In this document: positions 9,120-17,683 of the stretch, piece after piece | Layout: each line of letters starts with the position of its first letter | How positions within the stretch are numbered: position 1 is the stretch's first letter | NCBI GenBank assembly: GCA_027314645.1 | Contig: DAHVAL010000001.1 | Location: 109,205-173,204, forward strand | DNA: 64,000 nucleotides | Direction of reading: 5' to 3' | From: Nitrospirota bacterium | GTDB taxonomy: Bacteria; Nitrospirota; Leptospirillia; Leptospirillales; Leptospirillaceae | The notes under the pieces: model-generated | Told to the model about the DNA's origin: nothing | Database searches by the model: none | What the model saw: only the letters and a program-made list of their open reading frames with translations | Position numbers and translations under genes: made by a program

Positions 9120-11501
9120 ATGACGGTCAGGAACCCTTTCCCGGCAGGATTGTCCGGGCCCATGGAAGAATCCGCTCCCGCCTTCCCGCGGTGCGAACGG
9201 ATCCACGTGACCGGCCAGGTTCAGGGAGTCGGCTTCAGGCCGTTTATCTGCCGTCAGGCCAAAAATCTCGGGATCACGGGTTGGGTGAAGAATCGGGGGT
9301 CCGACGTCGAGCTGTTGGCCGCCGGCTCCCCTGACCGGATCGATCTTCTATGCCACCGGATCCTCCATGAAGGCCCTCCTCTGGCCCGGATCCGATCACT
9401 GTGGCGCCGTGTGGAGGAGGGAGCCGCCCTTCCCGGGGAATTCACAATCCTCGAGAGCGCGAAGGCCCAGATCGTCTCGACGCCTCCTTCCGATGCATCG
9501 GTGTGTCCATCCTGCCTGACGGAAGTATTCGATCCACGGGACCGACGCTACCGCTATCCCTTCACGACCTGTCCCGACTGCGGCCCACGCTGGACCGTTC
9601 TGGATTCCATGCCCTACGACCGGGAGAGAACGAGCATGAAGGGATTTCCTCTCTGTTCTCTTTGCCTGAGGGAGTACAGGGATCCGGAGAACCGCCGCTT
9701 CCATGCCGAGACGAGTGCGTGCCCTGTGTGTGGCCCGACCCTTGCCCTTTGGGAGTCCGGAGGCCGGCCGGCCGGGGGGGCAGACCCGATCGAACAGGCC
9801 GTTCGAATCCTTCGCGAAGGGGGCATTCTGGCGGTCAAGGGGGTCGGAGGGTTCCATCTGGCCGTCGATGCGACCAGCCCGAGGGCGGTAGAACGCCTGA
9901 GGACCTTGAAAGGGAGGCCAGACAAGCCATTGGCGATCATGGCCTTAAACGCCCGTTCCCTGGGAGGGATCGTTCGTCTGTCCCGGGAAGGAATCGAGAG
10001 TCTTTCTTCCCCGGTTCGTCCGATCGTCCTTCTCGAGAAAGGCCCGCAGGCGGAGAAGATCCTTCCGGGGATCGCTCCGGGCCTCGACCGGATCGGAGTA
10101 TTCTATCCCTATACGCCTCTTCATTTTCTTCTTTTTCATGAATGGGCGGAAAGACCTGGGGGGACGGAGTGGTTGGCGGCAAGCGAGCTCCCTCCCCTCG
10201 TCATGACCAGCGCAAATCACAGCGGCAGCCCCATTGTGAAGGACGACAAGCTGGCGCTGGAAACTCTTTCCGGGATCGCCGATTTCTTTTTATGCCACAA
10301 CCGGGAGATTCTCGCCCGATGCGACGATTCGGTGGTCAGGCCGGACAAAGAGGGGGGGCGGATCATCCGGCGCTCTCGGGGAATGGCGCCCGATCCGGTC
10401 TTTATCGCGGGGTCGGGGAAGAAGACGGTCCTCGGCACAGGGGGGGCGCTCAAGAATACGGTGTGTCTCTTACGGGAGGACCGGGCCGTCCTCTCGTCCC
10501 ATGTCGGTGATCTTGATAGCGTGGAGGCCCGCCAAGGATTCGAGGAGGCGGCGAGCCATCTTCTCGATGTCTTGGGGTGGGACCCCGAAATCATCGCCTG
10601 CGATCTCCATCCGGATTACTATTCCTCGCGCTGGGCCCGGAAAATCTCACGATCCCGGGGTATCCCCCTTGTGGAGGTCGCCCATCACCATGCCCATGCT
10701 GGAGCGGTCATGGCCGAACACGGGCTTCATGGGGACGTGCTGGCCCTGACGCTCGACGGAATGGGGCTTGGCCCGGACGGGGGCCTGTGGGGAGGGGAGC
10801 TCCTCCGGGTCTCCTCCCGCTCCATGGAGAGAGTGGGACACCTTTCCACCTTGCCGCTACCCGGCGGAGACCGTGCGGCCCGGGAGCCCTGGAGGATGGC
10901 GGTCGCCGCCCTTTTCCGATTGGGCAAGGGGCCCCTCGCTCTCGCCCGGTTCCCGGGGCCGGCCACCGAGTTGCTCCTCGAATCCCTGGAAAGAGGATTG
11001 AATGCCCCGGAGACGTCGAGTGCGGGACGACTTTTCGATGCGGCGGCCGCTCTTTTGGGACTTTCGGTCCGGTCGACCTACGAAGGGCAAGCCGCCATGA
11101 GACTCGAGGCGGAGGCGGGATCGGGGTTGGAGGGGAGGGAGTCCGAAGATTCCGATCCGATCTGTCCGGTGGCCCTGAAAGGGGATCTTCTCGTGCTCGA
11201 CTGCGTCCCTCTTCTCGAGAGATTGGCGGAGTCCCATGATCCCGCGTCCGGGAGCCGGCTCTTCCACCGTGTTTTGGCGAACGCTCTTGCCCGGATGGTG
11301 TTGGGTGCCGCCGATCGGACCGGGCTCGGAAGGGTCGTGCTCTCGGGAGGATGCTTCCAGAATGCGAGGCTTTCATGGAGCCTTCGGGAGACCCTGAAGA
11401 CGCGTGGCCTTCGGGTCTTCGAGCCTCGTCTTGTTCCGGCAAATGACGGAGGGATTTCCCTGGGACAGGTCTATGTGGCCCAGGCTCTGTGGGATCAATG
11501 A
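9120..11501 (+). CDS. hypF: Carbamoyltransferase HypF
   Basis: This 793-residue protein makes the cyanide ligands of the active site by transferring a carbamoyl group to HypE. Domains in order: acylphosphatase (VQGVGFRP at 34-41), two zinc-finger-like Cys sets (CPSCL/CPDCG and CSLCL/CPVCG, about 125-210), a YrdC-like domain, and a Kae1-like carbamoyltransferase domain with HHHAHAGAVMAEHG. Full length with no interruption. The start is ATG 9120, after GGGAGGGTCGCG. Confidence 0.97.
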   Translation: MTVRNPFPAGLSGPMEESAPAFPRCERIHVTGQVQGVGFRPFICRQAKNLGITGWVKNRGSDVELLAAGSPDRIDLLCHRILHEGPPLARIRSLWRRVEEGAALPGEFTILESAKAQIVSTPPSDASVCPSCLTEVFDPRDRRYRYPFTTCPDCGPRWTVLDSMPYDRERTSMKGFPLCSLCLREYRDPENRRFHAETSACPVCGPTLALWESGGRPAGGADPIEQAVRILREGGILAVKGVGGFHLAVDATSPRAVERLRTLKGRPDKPLAIMALNARSLGGIVRLSREGIESLSSPVRPIVLLEKGPQAEKILPGIAPGLDRIGVFYPYTPLHFLLFHEWAERPGGTEWLAASELPPLVMTSANHSGSPIVKDDKLALETLSGIADFFLCHNREILARCDDSVVRPDKEGGRIIRRSRGMAPDPVFIAGSGKKTVLGTGGALKNTVCLLREDRAVLSSHVGDLDSVEARQGFEEAASHLLDVLGWDPEIIACDLHPDYYSSRWARKISRSRGIPLVEVAHHHAHAGAVMAEHGLHGDVLALTLDGMGLGPDGGLWGGELLRVSSRSMERVGHLSTLPLPGGDRAAREPWRMAVAALFRLGKGPLALARFPGPATELLLESLERGLNAPETSSAGRLFDAAAALLGLSVRSTYEGQAAMRLEAEAGSGLEGRESEDSDPICPVALKGDLLVLDCVPLLERLAESHDPASGSRLFHRVLANALARMVLGAADRTGLGRVVLSGGCFQNARLSWSLRETLKTRGLRVFEPRLVPANDGGISLGQVYVAQALWDQ

Positions 11502-11552
11502 GGAATTTCCGAAAGGCCTCAGAGAAAACCTTTAAATAAAGGAGTGCCTTCG

Positions 11553-11804
11553 ATGTGTCTTGCCCTTCCCGCCCGGATCGTCACCCGTCTCCCGGAAGAA
11601 CGGGCGCTTGTAGAAATCGGAGGAGTGTGCAAGGAGATTTCTCTTGCGCTGCTGGACTCGGTGTCCGAGGGAGATTATGTGATTGTTCACGTGGGCTTTG
11701 CCTTGAGCCGGCTCGACCCTGAAGAGGCCCAAAAAACTCTGGCCCTTCTTTCCGGATCCCTTGGAATCGAGGAAGAAGGCGTATCAGGAGGAACCATTCC
11801 ATGA
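11553..11804 (+). CDS. hypC: Hydrogenase maturation chaperone HypC
   Basis: An 83-residue chaperone that works with HypD to carry the Fe(CN)2CO unit to the large subunit. The start is fixed by the essential N-terminal Met-Cys (MCLALPARI) at ATG 11553, behind AAAGGAGTG. The conserved DYVIVHVGFALSRLD segment is present. Its stop overlaps hypD by four bases. This is the general HypC, distinct from the longer HupF at 4250. Confidence 0.96.
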   Translation: MCLALPARIVTRLPEERALVEIGGVCKEISLALLDSVSEGDYVIVHVGFALSRLDPEEAQKTLALLSGSLGIEEEGVSGGTIP

Positions 11805-12946
11805 GTCTTCGTTATATCGACGAGTTTCGGGATCGGACGATCGCCCTTTCATTGGCGAAAAAGATCCGGGAGGAAATGGTCCCGGGCCGGGAATACCGTT
11901 TCATGGAATTTTGCGGGGGCCATACCCATGCCATTTACCGTTATGGCCTCGTGGATCTTCTTCCTCCCGGCCTCCGTCTCCTTCACGGACCGGGATGTCC
12001 TGTCTGCGTTCTTCCGATGGGACGCATCGACCTGGCCCTGGAATTGGCCCTGAATCACGAGGTGATTCTCACAAGCTTCGGGGACATGCTCCGTGTTCCA
12101 GGATCCCACAGCCTGTCCCTTTTAAAGGCCCGCTCGATGGGGGGCGACATCAGAATGGTCTATTCTCCGCTCGAAACGCTTCGGATTGCGCGGGAAAATC
12201 GGGGGAGGCCGGTGGTCTTCTTTGCCATCGGATTCGAGACGACCACCCCCCCCACCGCCGTCCTGATTCGAAAAGCGCTGGAAGAGGGTCTCGACAACCT
12301 GTCCGTCTTCTCGAACCATGTGCTTACTCCTCCCGCCCTCAAGGCGCTTCTTGGGGCGCCCTCTTCGGAGGAGAACCCGACCATCATGGGATTCATCGGT
12401 CCCTCGCATGTGTCGACGATTATCGGGACGAAGGCCTACCGGTTCGTGGCCGAAGACTATCATCGTCCCCTCGTGATTTCCGGGTTCGAACCCTTGGACA
12501 TCCTTCAGTCCATCCTCTGGCTCATCCGGCAGGTCAACGCGGGAAGGGCCGAAATCGAAAATCAGTATGTGAGGGCGGTCGATGATCAAGGCAACCTGAA
12601 AGCGCAGCAGGAAACATTGCGATTCTTGACCGTTCGTCCCGATTTCGAGTGGCGGGGCCTGGGCCGGATTCCCGAGAGCGCCTTGGGTCTTCGGCGGGAA
12701 TTCGAGGCTCTCGATGCCGAAGTTGTCTTCGGGCTTCGAGAGAAGGACGTGGCAGATCCAAAGGCCTGCGAGTGCGGGGAGATTCTTCGTGGGGCGAAGA
12801 ACCCTGAGGATTGCCGAATTTTCGGGACGGTCTGCACGCCGGACAATCCAGTGGGGTCGTGTATGGTCTCGAGCGAAGGGGCGTGTGCCGCCCTTTATAA
12901 TTTCGGTCGGTTCCGCCTTGCGGGCGCAATCAAGGGAGAGTCCTGA
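11801..12946 (+). CDS. hypD: Hydrogenase maturation protein HypD
   Basis: This 381-residue Fe-S protein is the scaffold on which iron receives its CN and CO ligands. Signature motifs: FCGGHTH (C38), GPGCPVCV (C66, C69), GFETTTPP, and the C-terminal cluster-binding cysteines in CECGEILRG, FGTVCTP and GSCMVSSEGAC. ATG 11801 overlaps the hypC stop and is preceded by CAGGAGGAACC. Its stop shares one base with the hypE start. Confidence 0.97.
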   Translation: MSLRYIDEFRDRTIALSLAKKIREEMVPGREYRFMEFCGGHTHAIYRYGLVDLLPPGLRLLHGPGCPVCVLPMGRIDLALELALNHEVILTSFGDMLRVPGSHSLSLLKARSMGGDIRMVYSPLETLRIARENRGRPVVFFAIGFETTTPPTAVLIRKALEEGLDNLSVFSNHVLTPPALKALLGAPSSEENPTIMGFIGPSHVSTIIGTKAYRFVAEDYHRPLVISGFEPLDILQSILWLIRQVNAGRAEIENQYVRAVDDQGNLKAQQETLRFLTVRPDFEWRGLGRIPESALGLRREFEALDAEVVFGLREKDVADPKACECGEILRGAKNPEDCRIFGTVCTPDNPVGSCMVSSEGACAALYNFGRFRLAGAIKGES

Positions 12947-13956
12947 TGGCCACGAAAATGATCGACATGACCCACGGGTCGGGGGGGCGCTCCATGACCC
13001 GGCTGATCGAGGATCTCTTTTTGCCGGCATTCGACAACCCTTGGCTGTCGGCCATGAACGACCATGCGGTCCTGGGGCCTTCCTCCGGACGTCTGGTCAT
13101 GGCAACCGATAGCAATGTCGTGCGGCCTCTCTTTTTCCCCGGGGGAGACATCGGGTCTTTGTCTGTTCATGGGACCGTCAATGATGTGGCCATGGCGGGG
13201 GCCACTCTCCTCTGTCTTTCCGCCGGGTTCATTCTCGAAGAAGGCTTTCCCATGGAGACCCTTTCCCGGATCGTTTCATCGATGGCGGCCTCCGCCAAAT
13301 CCGTCGGGATTCCCATCGTCACCGGGGACACCAAGGTCGTCGAGCGGGGAAAAGGGGACGGGATTTTCATCAATACGACCGGAATCGGGTTCGTTCCGGA
13401 GACGGTGTCCCTGTCTCCTCAACGGGTCGTGCCCGGGGACAAGATCCTGGTCAGCGGCTTTATCGGGGATCATGGGTCCGCCATCATGGCCGTCCGCGAA
13501 AATCTGTCCATTGCTGGCCAATTCCTCTCGGATTCTGCCCCCCTTCACGATCTCGTGGCTTCCCTCATCAAATCGGGCGCGGAGATTCATTGCCTCCGAG
13601 ATCCGACCCGAGGAGGGGTCGCCACCCTTCTCAATGAAATCGCGGCACAGTCGGGAACCGGGGCCCTCATCGAGGAGGAGGCCGTTCCGGTGAGGGATGA
13701 GGTCCGGGCACTCTGCGAAGTTTTGGGAATCGATCCCCTCTACGTGGCCAATGAAGGAAAACTTGTTGCCTACTGTGCGGCCCGCGACGCCGAAAGACTG
13801 CTCGAGGCGATGCGCGCCCATCCTCTGGGCAGGGCGGGGGCCATCGTGGGAGAGGTGACCCAAAACAAGGGCGGATTTGTGCAGGTGAGGACGTCCTTCG
13901 GAGGGTACAGGATCGTGGACTGGCTCTCCGGAGATCCTCTCCCCCGGATTTGCTGA
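12946..13956 (+). CDS. hypE: Carbamoyl dehydratase HypE
   Basis: A 336-residue PurM-like enzyme that dehydrates the carbamoyl group placed by HypF on its C-terminal cysteine to give thiocyanate, the source of CN ligands. The obligatory C-terminal tetrapeptide PRIC is intact. N-terminal HGSGGRSMTRLIE and the DPTRGGVATLLNE motif are typical. It shares one base with hypD and closes the hyp block. Confidence 0.97.
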   Translation: MATKMIDMTHGSGGRSMTRLIEDLFLPAFDNPWLSAMNDHAVLGPSSGRLVMATDSNVVRPLFFPGGDIGSLSVHGTVNDVAMAGATLLCLSAGFILEEGFPMETLSRIVSSMAASAKSVGIPIVTGDTKVVERGKGDGIFINTTGIGFVPETVSLSPQRVVPGDKILVSGFIGDHGSAIMAVRENLSIAGQFLSDSAPLHDLVASLIKSGAEIHCLRDPTRGGVATLLNEIAAQSGTGALIEEEAVPVRDEVRALCEVLGIDPLYVANEGKLVAYCAARDAERLLEAMRAHPLGRAGAIVGEVTQNKGGFVQVRTSFGGYRIVDWLSGDPLPRIC

Positions 13957-14079
13957 GGACGTCTCCCTCCCAGAACGATTGCCTCTTCCGGTCTTGAAGG
14001 AAGAACACGCCATTGTCGCGGGAAAGGTGGTCCTTTCAACGGAGCCCCCGGCGCGATCACTCAGGAGAAGGAGACATCG

Positions 14080-15099
14080 ATGGCCGATGGAAGAGTCGAG
14101 GGGGATCCCTTTCATGGAGCGTGTGCCCCCCTTCTTGTCCGGCGATCGGAGAGAACGCTCGGAGCCGTCCTTCTTCTCTTTACGCTCGGGGTCTGGGGGA
14201 CCTTCCTCTCAATAGGCGGAGGAACGGGTGCGATCCTGGATATGGGACTTCTCGCTTTTCTCATGGGGATCCGCCATGGCTTTGACGCCGACCATATCGC
14301 GGTGATCGACACTCTGACACGGCGCCTTTCCCCCGCCTCGGTCGCCTCCCGTTCGGTCGGATTCTTGTTCGCCGCGGGACATTCTTCCGTTGTGATCCTG
14401 AGCAATCTGGTTCTGATCGCCTTCCTTCACCCCTATCAAGGTGTCCTTGGCCGTCTGGCCCCGATCGGATCCTGGATGGGGACCTTTTTCTCCGCGGGAT
14501 TTCTTACCTTCATCGGGCTGGTCAACCTCCTGATCATTCTCGGGATGCTCCGCCGAACCCGGAAAAGGACAATCGAAGGGCCCATATTGTCGGGCCCGCC
14601 CTCACAATCCTCCCCCCTCCCGCCGTTTCCGTTGCGACCTGCCACGTCTTCCAAAGGAGTCTTTCTGGTCGGGGTTCTCTTCGGGCTCTCCCTCGACACC
14701 TCCGCGGAAATAGCCCTTCTCCTGTTGGCCTTGGCCCTCCAGGTCCCGGGCCCGCATCACCTCTTTATCCTGGGACTCATTCCTGCCCTGTTCGCGGCAG
14801 GAATGATCTCGGTGGACACCCTCGACGGGGTGGTGATGGCCCGGGCCTATCACTGGGCAATGAAGGATTTCAATCGGACCTTGCTTTACAACCTCACCTT
14901 GACCGGGCTTTCCGTCTTTGTGGCCTGGGGGGTGGGCACTCTGGAATGGGTTCGCCTTTTCCGGGGAAAAACCGTCTTCGAACCTTCCTCCTGGGCTGCC
15001 TTGGGGCTTGGAATTCTGGGGGGGTTTATGAGTCTTTGGGCGTTGATGGCGGTCCTTCGGATGCGGCGCGGCCGCAGGCTTCGGGGCATTGAAGGCTGA
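14080..15099 (+). CDS. NiCoT-family nickel permease
   Basis: A 339-residue integral membrane nickel/cobalt transporter of the NiCoT (HoxN/HupN/NixA) family with about eight hydrophobic segments. The diagnostic RHGFDADHI motif is at residues 65-73 in the second helix, and LFGLSLDTSAEIALL matches the family's second motif. ATG 14080 follows AGGAGAAGGAGA. It lies 123 bases after hypE on the same strand, so it probably supplies nickel for hydrogenase assembly. It faces the convergent Ppx/GppA gene. Confidence 0.93.
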   Translation: MADGRVEGDPFHGACAPLLVRRSERTLGAVLLLFTLGVWGTFLSIGGGTGAILDMGLLAFLMGIRHGFDADHIAVIDTLTRRLSPASVASRSVGFLFAAGHSSVVILSNLVLIAFLHPYQGVLGRLAPIGSWMGTFFSAGFLTFIGLVNLLIILGMLRRTRKRTIEGPILSGPPSQSSPLPPFPLRPATSSKGVFLVGVLFGLSLDTSAEIALLLLALALQVPGPHHLFILGLIPALFAAGMISVDTLDGVVMARAYHWAMKDFNRTLLYNLTLTGLSVFVAWGVGTLEWVRLFRGKTVFEPSSWAALGLGILGGFMSLWALMAVLRMRRGRRLRGIEG

Positions 15100-15211
15100 A
15101 GGCGGGAACCCCTCCCTCCCTCGATTTTGTGACCCCCGCGTGCGGGAATTCTTCCGAACAGGTTCGCCACCTTATGGCAAATGAGGATCGGAAAACCGCC
15201 TGGCCAAGGAG

Positions 15212-16750
15212 TCAGCCGACTCCGACCACCTTCCATTCGGTGAACCACTGGATGGACAGGGGATGCCCGAGGCCAAGGTCCCTGCTTTCCGTTTTCGAAA
15301 GGGAAAGAGCGACGTCCGCTTCGGCGAACCCTGGCGGAATGACCTTCAGGACCGGCGCCCGGTAATCCAATGTGGCGGCCCTTCCGTTCGAGGCGAGAAG
15401 AATGTCTCGGGCGAGCCCGAGTGTGGGTCCCAGAATCCCCAAAAGACGCTGGTCCTCCCTGGTCAGATGGCGAAGATAGGGGTGGGTCTTTTTCTTGGCG
15501 CGTGAAGGGCGGTCGTCTCCATTGGTGAGCACAAGCCCGCAGAGGAGGCGGTCTCTCTGGGAGAGCCCCGGAAGGTCTCCATGCAGAAGGAGATCCCAAA
15601 GCTCCCGGGTGTTGGGGGCGGAGACATGAAAGATGGGTAGATACGCCAGCGTTCCTATCATATCGGTCAGCAATCGGACCCGTTCGTTCTGAAGAGGCGC
15701 CGGAAACAGGCTGACATGGAGGGAATGGAGGATATCCCGGAGAGGTTTCGAGTCTCTTAACCGCCCGTATCGGCGGGTGATGCGCCGCAATGTTGCCCGG
15801 GCGACCGGGCCCTCTTCTTCTTTGTCCTCATGGTTCATGAAATGCTCGGCGAATAGTCCCTGCCGCAGCCCGTAATGGGAAAAGGTCAGCACCGGCGATC
15901 CGGACAGGGCGGCGATGGCAGAGATGACCCCCAGCCCGGCGGGGAGGATATCCGCTCTGTCGGCACCGATATTGAACTCCCGGGCTTGTTCGGAGGTCAG
16001 CCGTCTCCCCACCCTCTTCGCGATTCTTGCGATCTCTCGAACCGGGATCTCGTAGTGGTGGATGTCCGGGTAAAAAGGGTACGCCCGGAGCTTCTGGGAG
16101 ATGCGCGCCAGTTGCCGGGCGGTTCCCCCCACCCCGATAAGGGCCGGATAGGGATGGGTGAACAGGGAGGTCTCCTCGAGTGTGGCGGAGAGATACCGTT
16201 CCATCCGTTTCCATTCGGCGGGGGTGGGGCGTCCCCGGTTTTCGAAAAACATCTCTGTCAGTCGGACGGCTCCGAGCGGAAGAGTCAGGATTGTCCGGGG
16301 ATGCCCCTTGTGGAGATCGATGAGTTCTGCGCTTCCCCCTCCGATATCGAATAAGAGGGCGTCGGGCTGATCGAAGCCGTTTTGAACTCCGAGACAGCTG
16401 TACCAGCCTTCCTTTTCTCCGTCCAGGACCTCGATCGGCCCTTTTAATGCCGTGGACAGCCGAGTCAGGACCTCCTCCCGGTTCCGGGCGTCCCGGACCG
16501 CTGAAGTGGCCACGCACCGCACCGATTCCACCTGGTGGAAGGCGATCCACTTCCGGAATCCTTCCAGGGCCTGGCAGGCGCGCTCAACCGCGGCAGAGGT
16601 GATGACAAGGGACGGGTACATGCCCGAAGCGATCCGGGCGGAGCTTTTTTGGCGGGCGACCGTCCAGAAATCATCCCCCCTGACGGCAACGATTTCAAGG
16701 CGCATGGAGTTCGAACCGATGTCGATGAAGGCGAATTTCTGAAGGCTCAT
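15212..16750 (-). CDS. Ppx/GppA-family exopolyphosphatase
   Basis: A 512-residue ASKHA-fold phosphatase acting on polyphosphate and/or pppGpp. FAFIDIGSNSMRLEIV (6-21) and LLFDIGGGSAELI are the nucleotide-binding motifs, and SAVRDARNREEVL is the conserved third motif. The C-terminal half resembles an HD-type helical domain seen in long Ppx proteins. It is transcribed toward the hydrogenase operon, with its start 64 bases from the promoter of the divergent quinone cluster. Sequence alone does not decide Ppx versus GppA. Confidence 0.9.
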   Translation of the reverse strand: MSLQKFAFIDIGSNSMRLEIVAVRGDDFWTVARQKSSARIASGMYPSLVITSAAVERACQALEGFRKWIAFHQVESVRCVATSAVRDARNREEVLTRLSTALKGPIEVLDGEKEGWYSCLGVQNGFDQPDALLFDIGGGSAELIDLHKGHPRTILTLPLGAVRLTEMFFENRGRPTPAEWKRMERYLSATLEETSLFTHPYPALIGVGGTARQLARISQKLRAYPFYPDIHHYEIPVREIARIAKRVGRRLTSEQAREFNIGADRADILPAGLGVISAIAALSGSPVLTFSHYGLRQGLFAEHFMNHEDKEEEGPVARATLRRITRRYGRLRDSKPLRDILHSLHVSLFPAPLQNERVRLLTDMIGTLAYLPIFHVSAPNTRELWDLLLHGDLPGLSQRDRLLCGLVLTNGDDRPSRAKKKTHPYLRHLTREDQRLLGILGPTLGLARDILLASNGRAATLDYRAPVLKVIPPGFAEADVALSLSKTESRDLGLGHPLSIQWFTEWKVVGVG

Positions 16751-16813
16751 TCCTAAATTGTGCCACAGGGGGGGAAGACTTCCAAGATCAGGCTTCCCCT
16801 CGAGATCCGCCGA

Positions 16814-16841
16814 TTGATCCCGGGAGATCTTAGGTTATAAT
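16814..16841 (+). promoter_or_regulatory. Candidate sigma70 promoter of the quinone cluster
   Basis: TTGATC at 16814-16819 and a perfect TATAAT at 16836-16841 are separated by 16 bases. It lies 90 bases upstream of the ubiE-like gene and between divergent genes, so it is likely to drive the four-gene cluster ending at the terminator near 20680. Confidence 0.6.
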
Positions 16842-16875
16842 GGGAAAACATTGTGTGCGGCCGGGGTCATTCTTG

Positions 16876-16903
16876 CCTCCGTAACGGAGGGGGCGACGCC
16901 CCC
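16876..16903 (+). promoter_or_regulatory. Two adjacent hairpins in the 5' leader of the quinone cluster
   Basis: Inverted repeat CCTCC/GGAGG at 16876-16890 (5-base loop) is followed by GGGGGC/GCCCCC at 16889-16903 (3-base loop), sharing two bases. They are mutually exclusive at full length and lie between the predicted promoter and the ribosome site at 16920. Function is unknown; no T-run follows, so a terminator is unlikely. Confidence 0.4.
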
Positions 16904-16930
16904 TTCATGTGAACTGACGAAAGGAACGGA

Positions 16931-17683
16931 ATGTCGGAGTATTCCCTCCCCACCAAGGAAAAAAAGCAGGAAGTCGTCCAGAATATGTTCACCTCGGCGG
17001 CCAATGCGTATGACCTGAACAATTCCGTTCTGAGCCTGGGCCAGCATCATCGGTGGAAGCGCCTGACGATCAGCCTCCTACAGGTCGAAAGGGGACAGGT
17101 GGTTCTTGATTTGTGCGGCGGGACAGCCGATCTTTCCCTTCTGGCCGCCGAGAAAGCCGGCGGGGATGGCCTCGTCATGACCCTCGACCTCAACATGGCC
17201 ATGCTCAAGGTTGGCCTGTCCAAGGCCCGTTCCGGGGTGATCGACGGTCTCAAGGAGAGGAAAAGCCGGGCGAGGCCGGTCATGATCCAGGCCAACGCCG
17301 AGCGCATCCCCCTTCCCGATGAGTCGGTTGACCGCCTGATGGTCGGGTTCGGCCTCCGGAACGTGACCAATCTCGAGTTGGCCCTGTCCGAAATCTACAG
17401 GGTTTTAAAGCCGGGCGGCCGATTTGTCTGCCTGGAGTTTTCCCATCCCGTGAATGGTTTGTGGGAAGGGCTGTACCGCTTCTATTCTTTTTACATCCTG
17501 CCAAAGATCGGCAAATTGATATCCAGGGACAATACAGGGATCTACGAGTACCTTCCCGCCTCCATCGCGAAATTCCCGGACCAGGAATTCTTCAGCGAAA
17601 CCATCAGGAAGGCCGGATTTTCCTCCGTGAAGTATCGGAACCTGTCGGGAGGGATCGTCGCGATCCATATGGGAGAAAAGTAA
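16931..17683 (+). CDS. ubiE: UbiE/MenG-family quinone C-methyltransferase
   Basis: A 250-residue SAM-dependent methyltransferase that methylates the ring of a quinol precursor. The UbiE signature YDLNNSVLSLGQHHRWKR is near residue 22-39, followed by motif I (LDLCGGTADLSLLA) and RVLKPGGRFVCLEFSHP. ATG 16931 has GAAAGGAACGG upstream. It is the first gene of a cluster with a radical SAM protein, a chorismate lyase-like protein and UbiA. This context favours a benzoquinone over menaquinone as product, although the enzyme family serves both. Confidence 0.93.
   Translation: MSEYSLPTKEKKQEVVQNMFTSAANAYDLNNSVLSLGQHHRWKRLTISLLQVERGQVVLDLCGGTADLSLLAAEKAGGDGLVMTLDLNMAMLKVGLSKARSGVIDGLKERKSRARPVMIQANAERIPLPDESVDRLMVGFGLRNVTNLELALSEIYRVLKPGGRFVCLEFSHPVNGLWEGLYRFYSFYILPKIGKLISRDNTGIYEYLPASIAKFPDQEFFSETIRKAGFSSVKYRNLSGGIVAIHMGEK

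Noticed and set aside
13957-14079. Possible nickel riboswitch before the nickel permease
   Set aside because: The 123-base gap shows no NiCo-type four-way junction or terminator hairpin; only a good ribosome site is evident.
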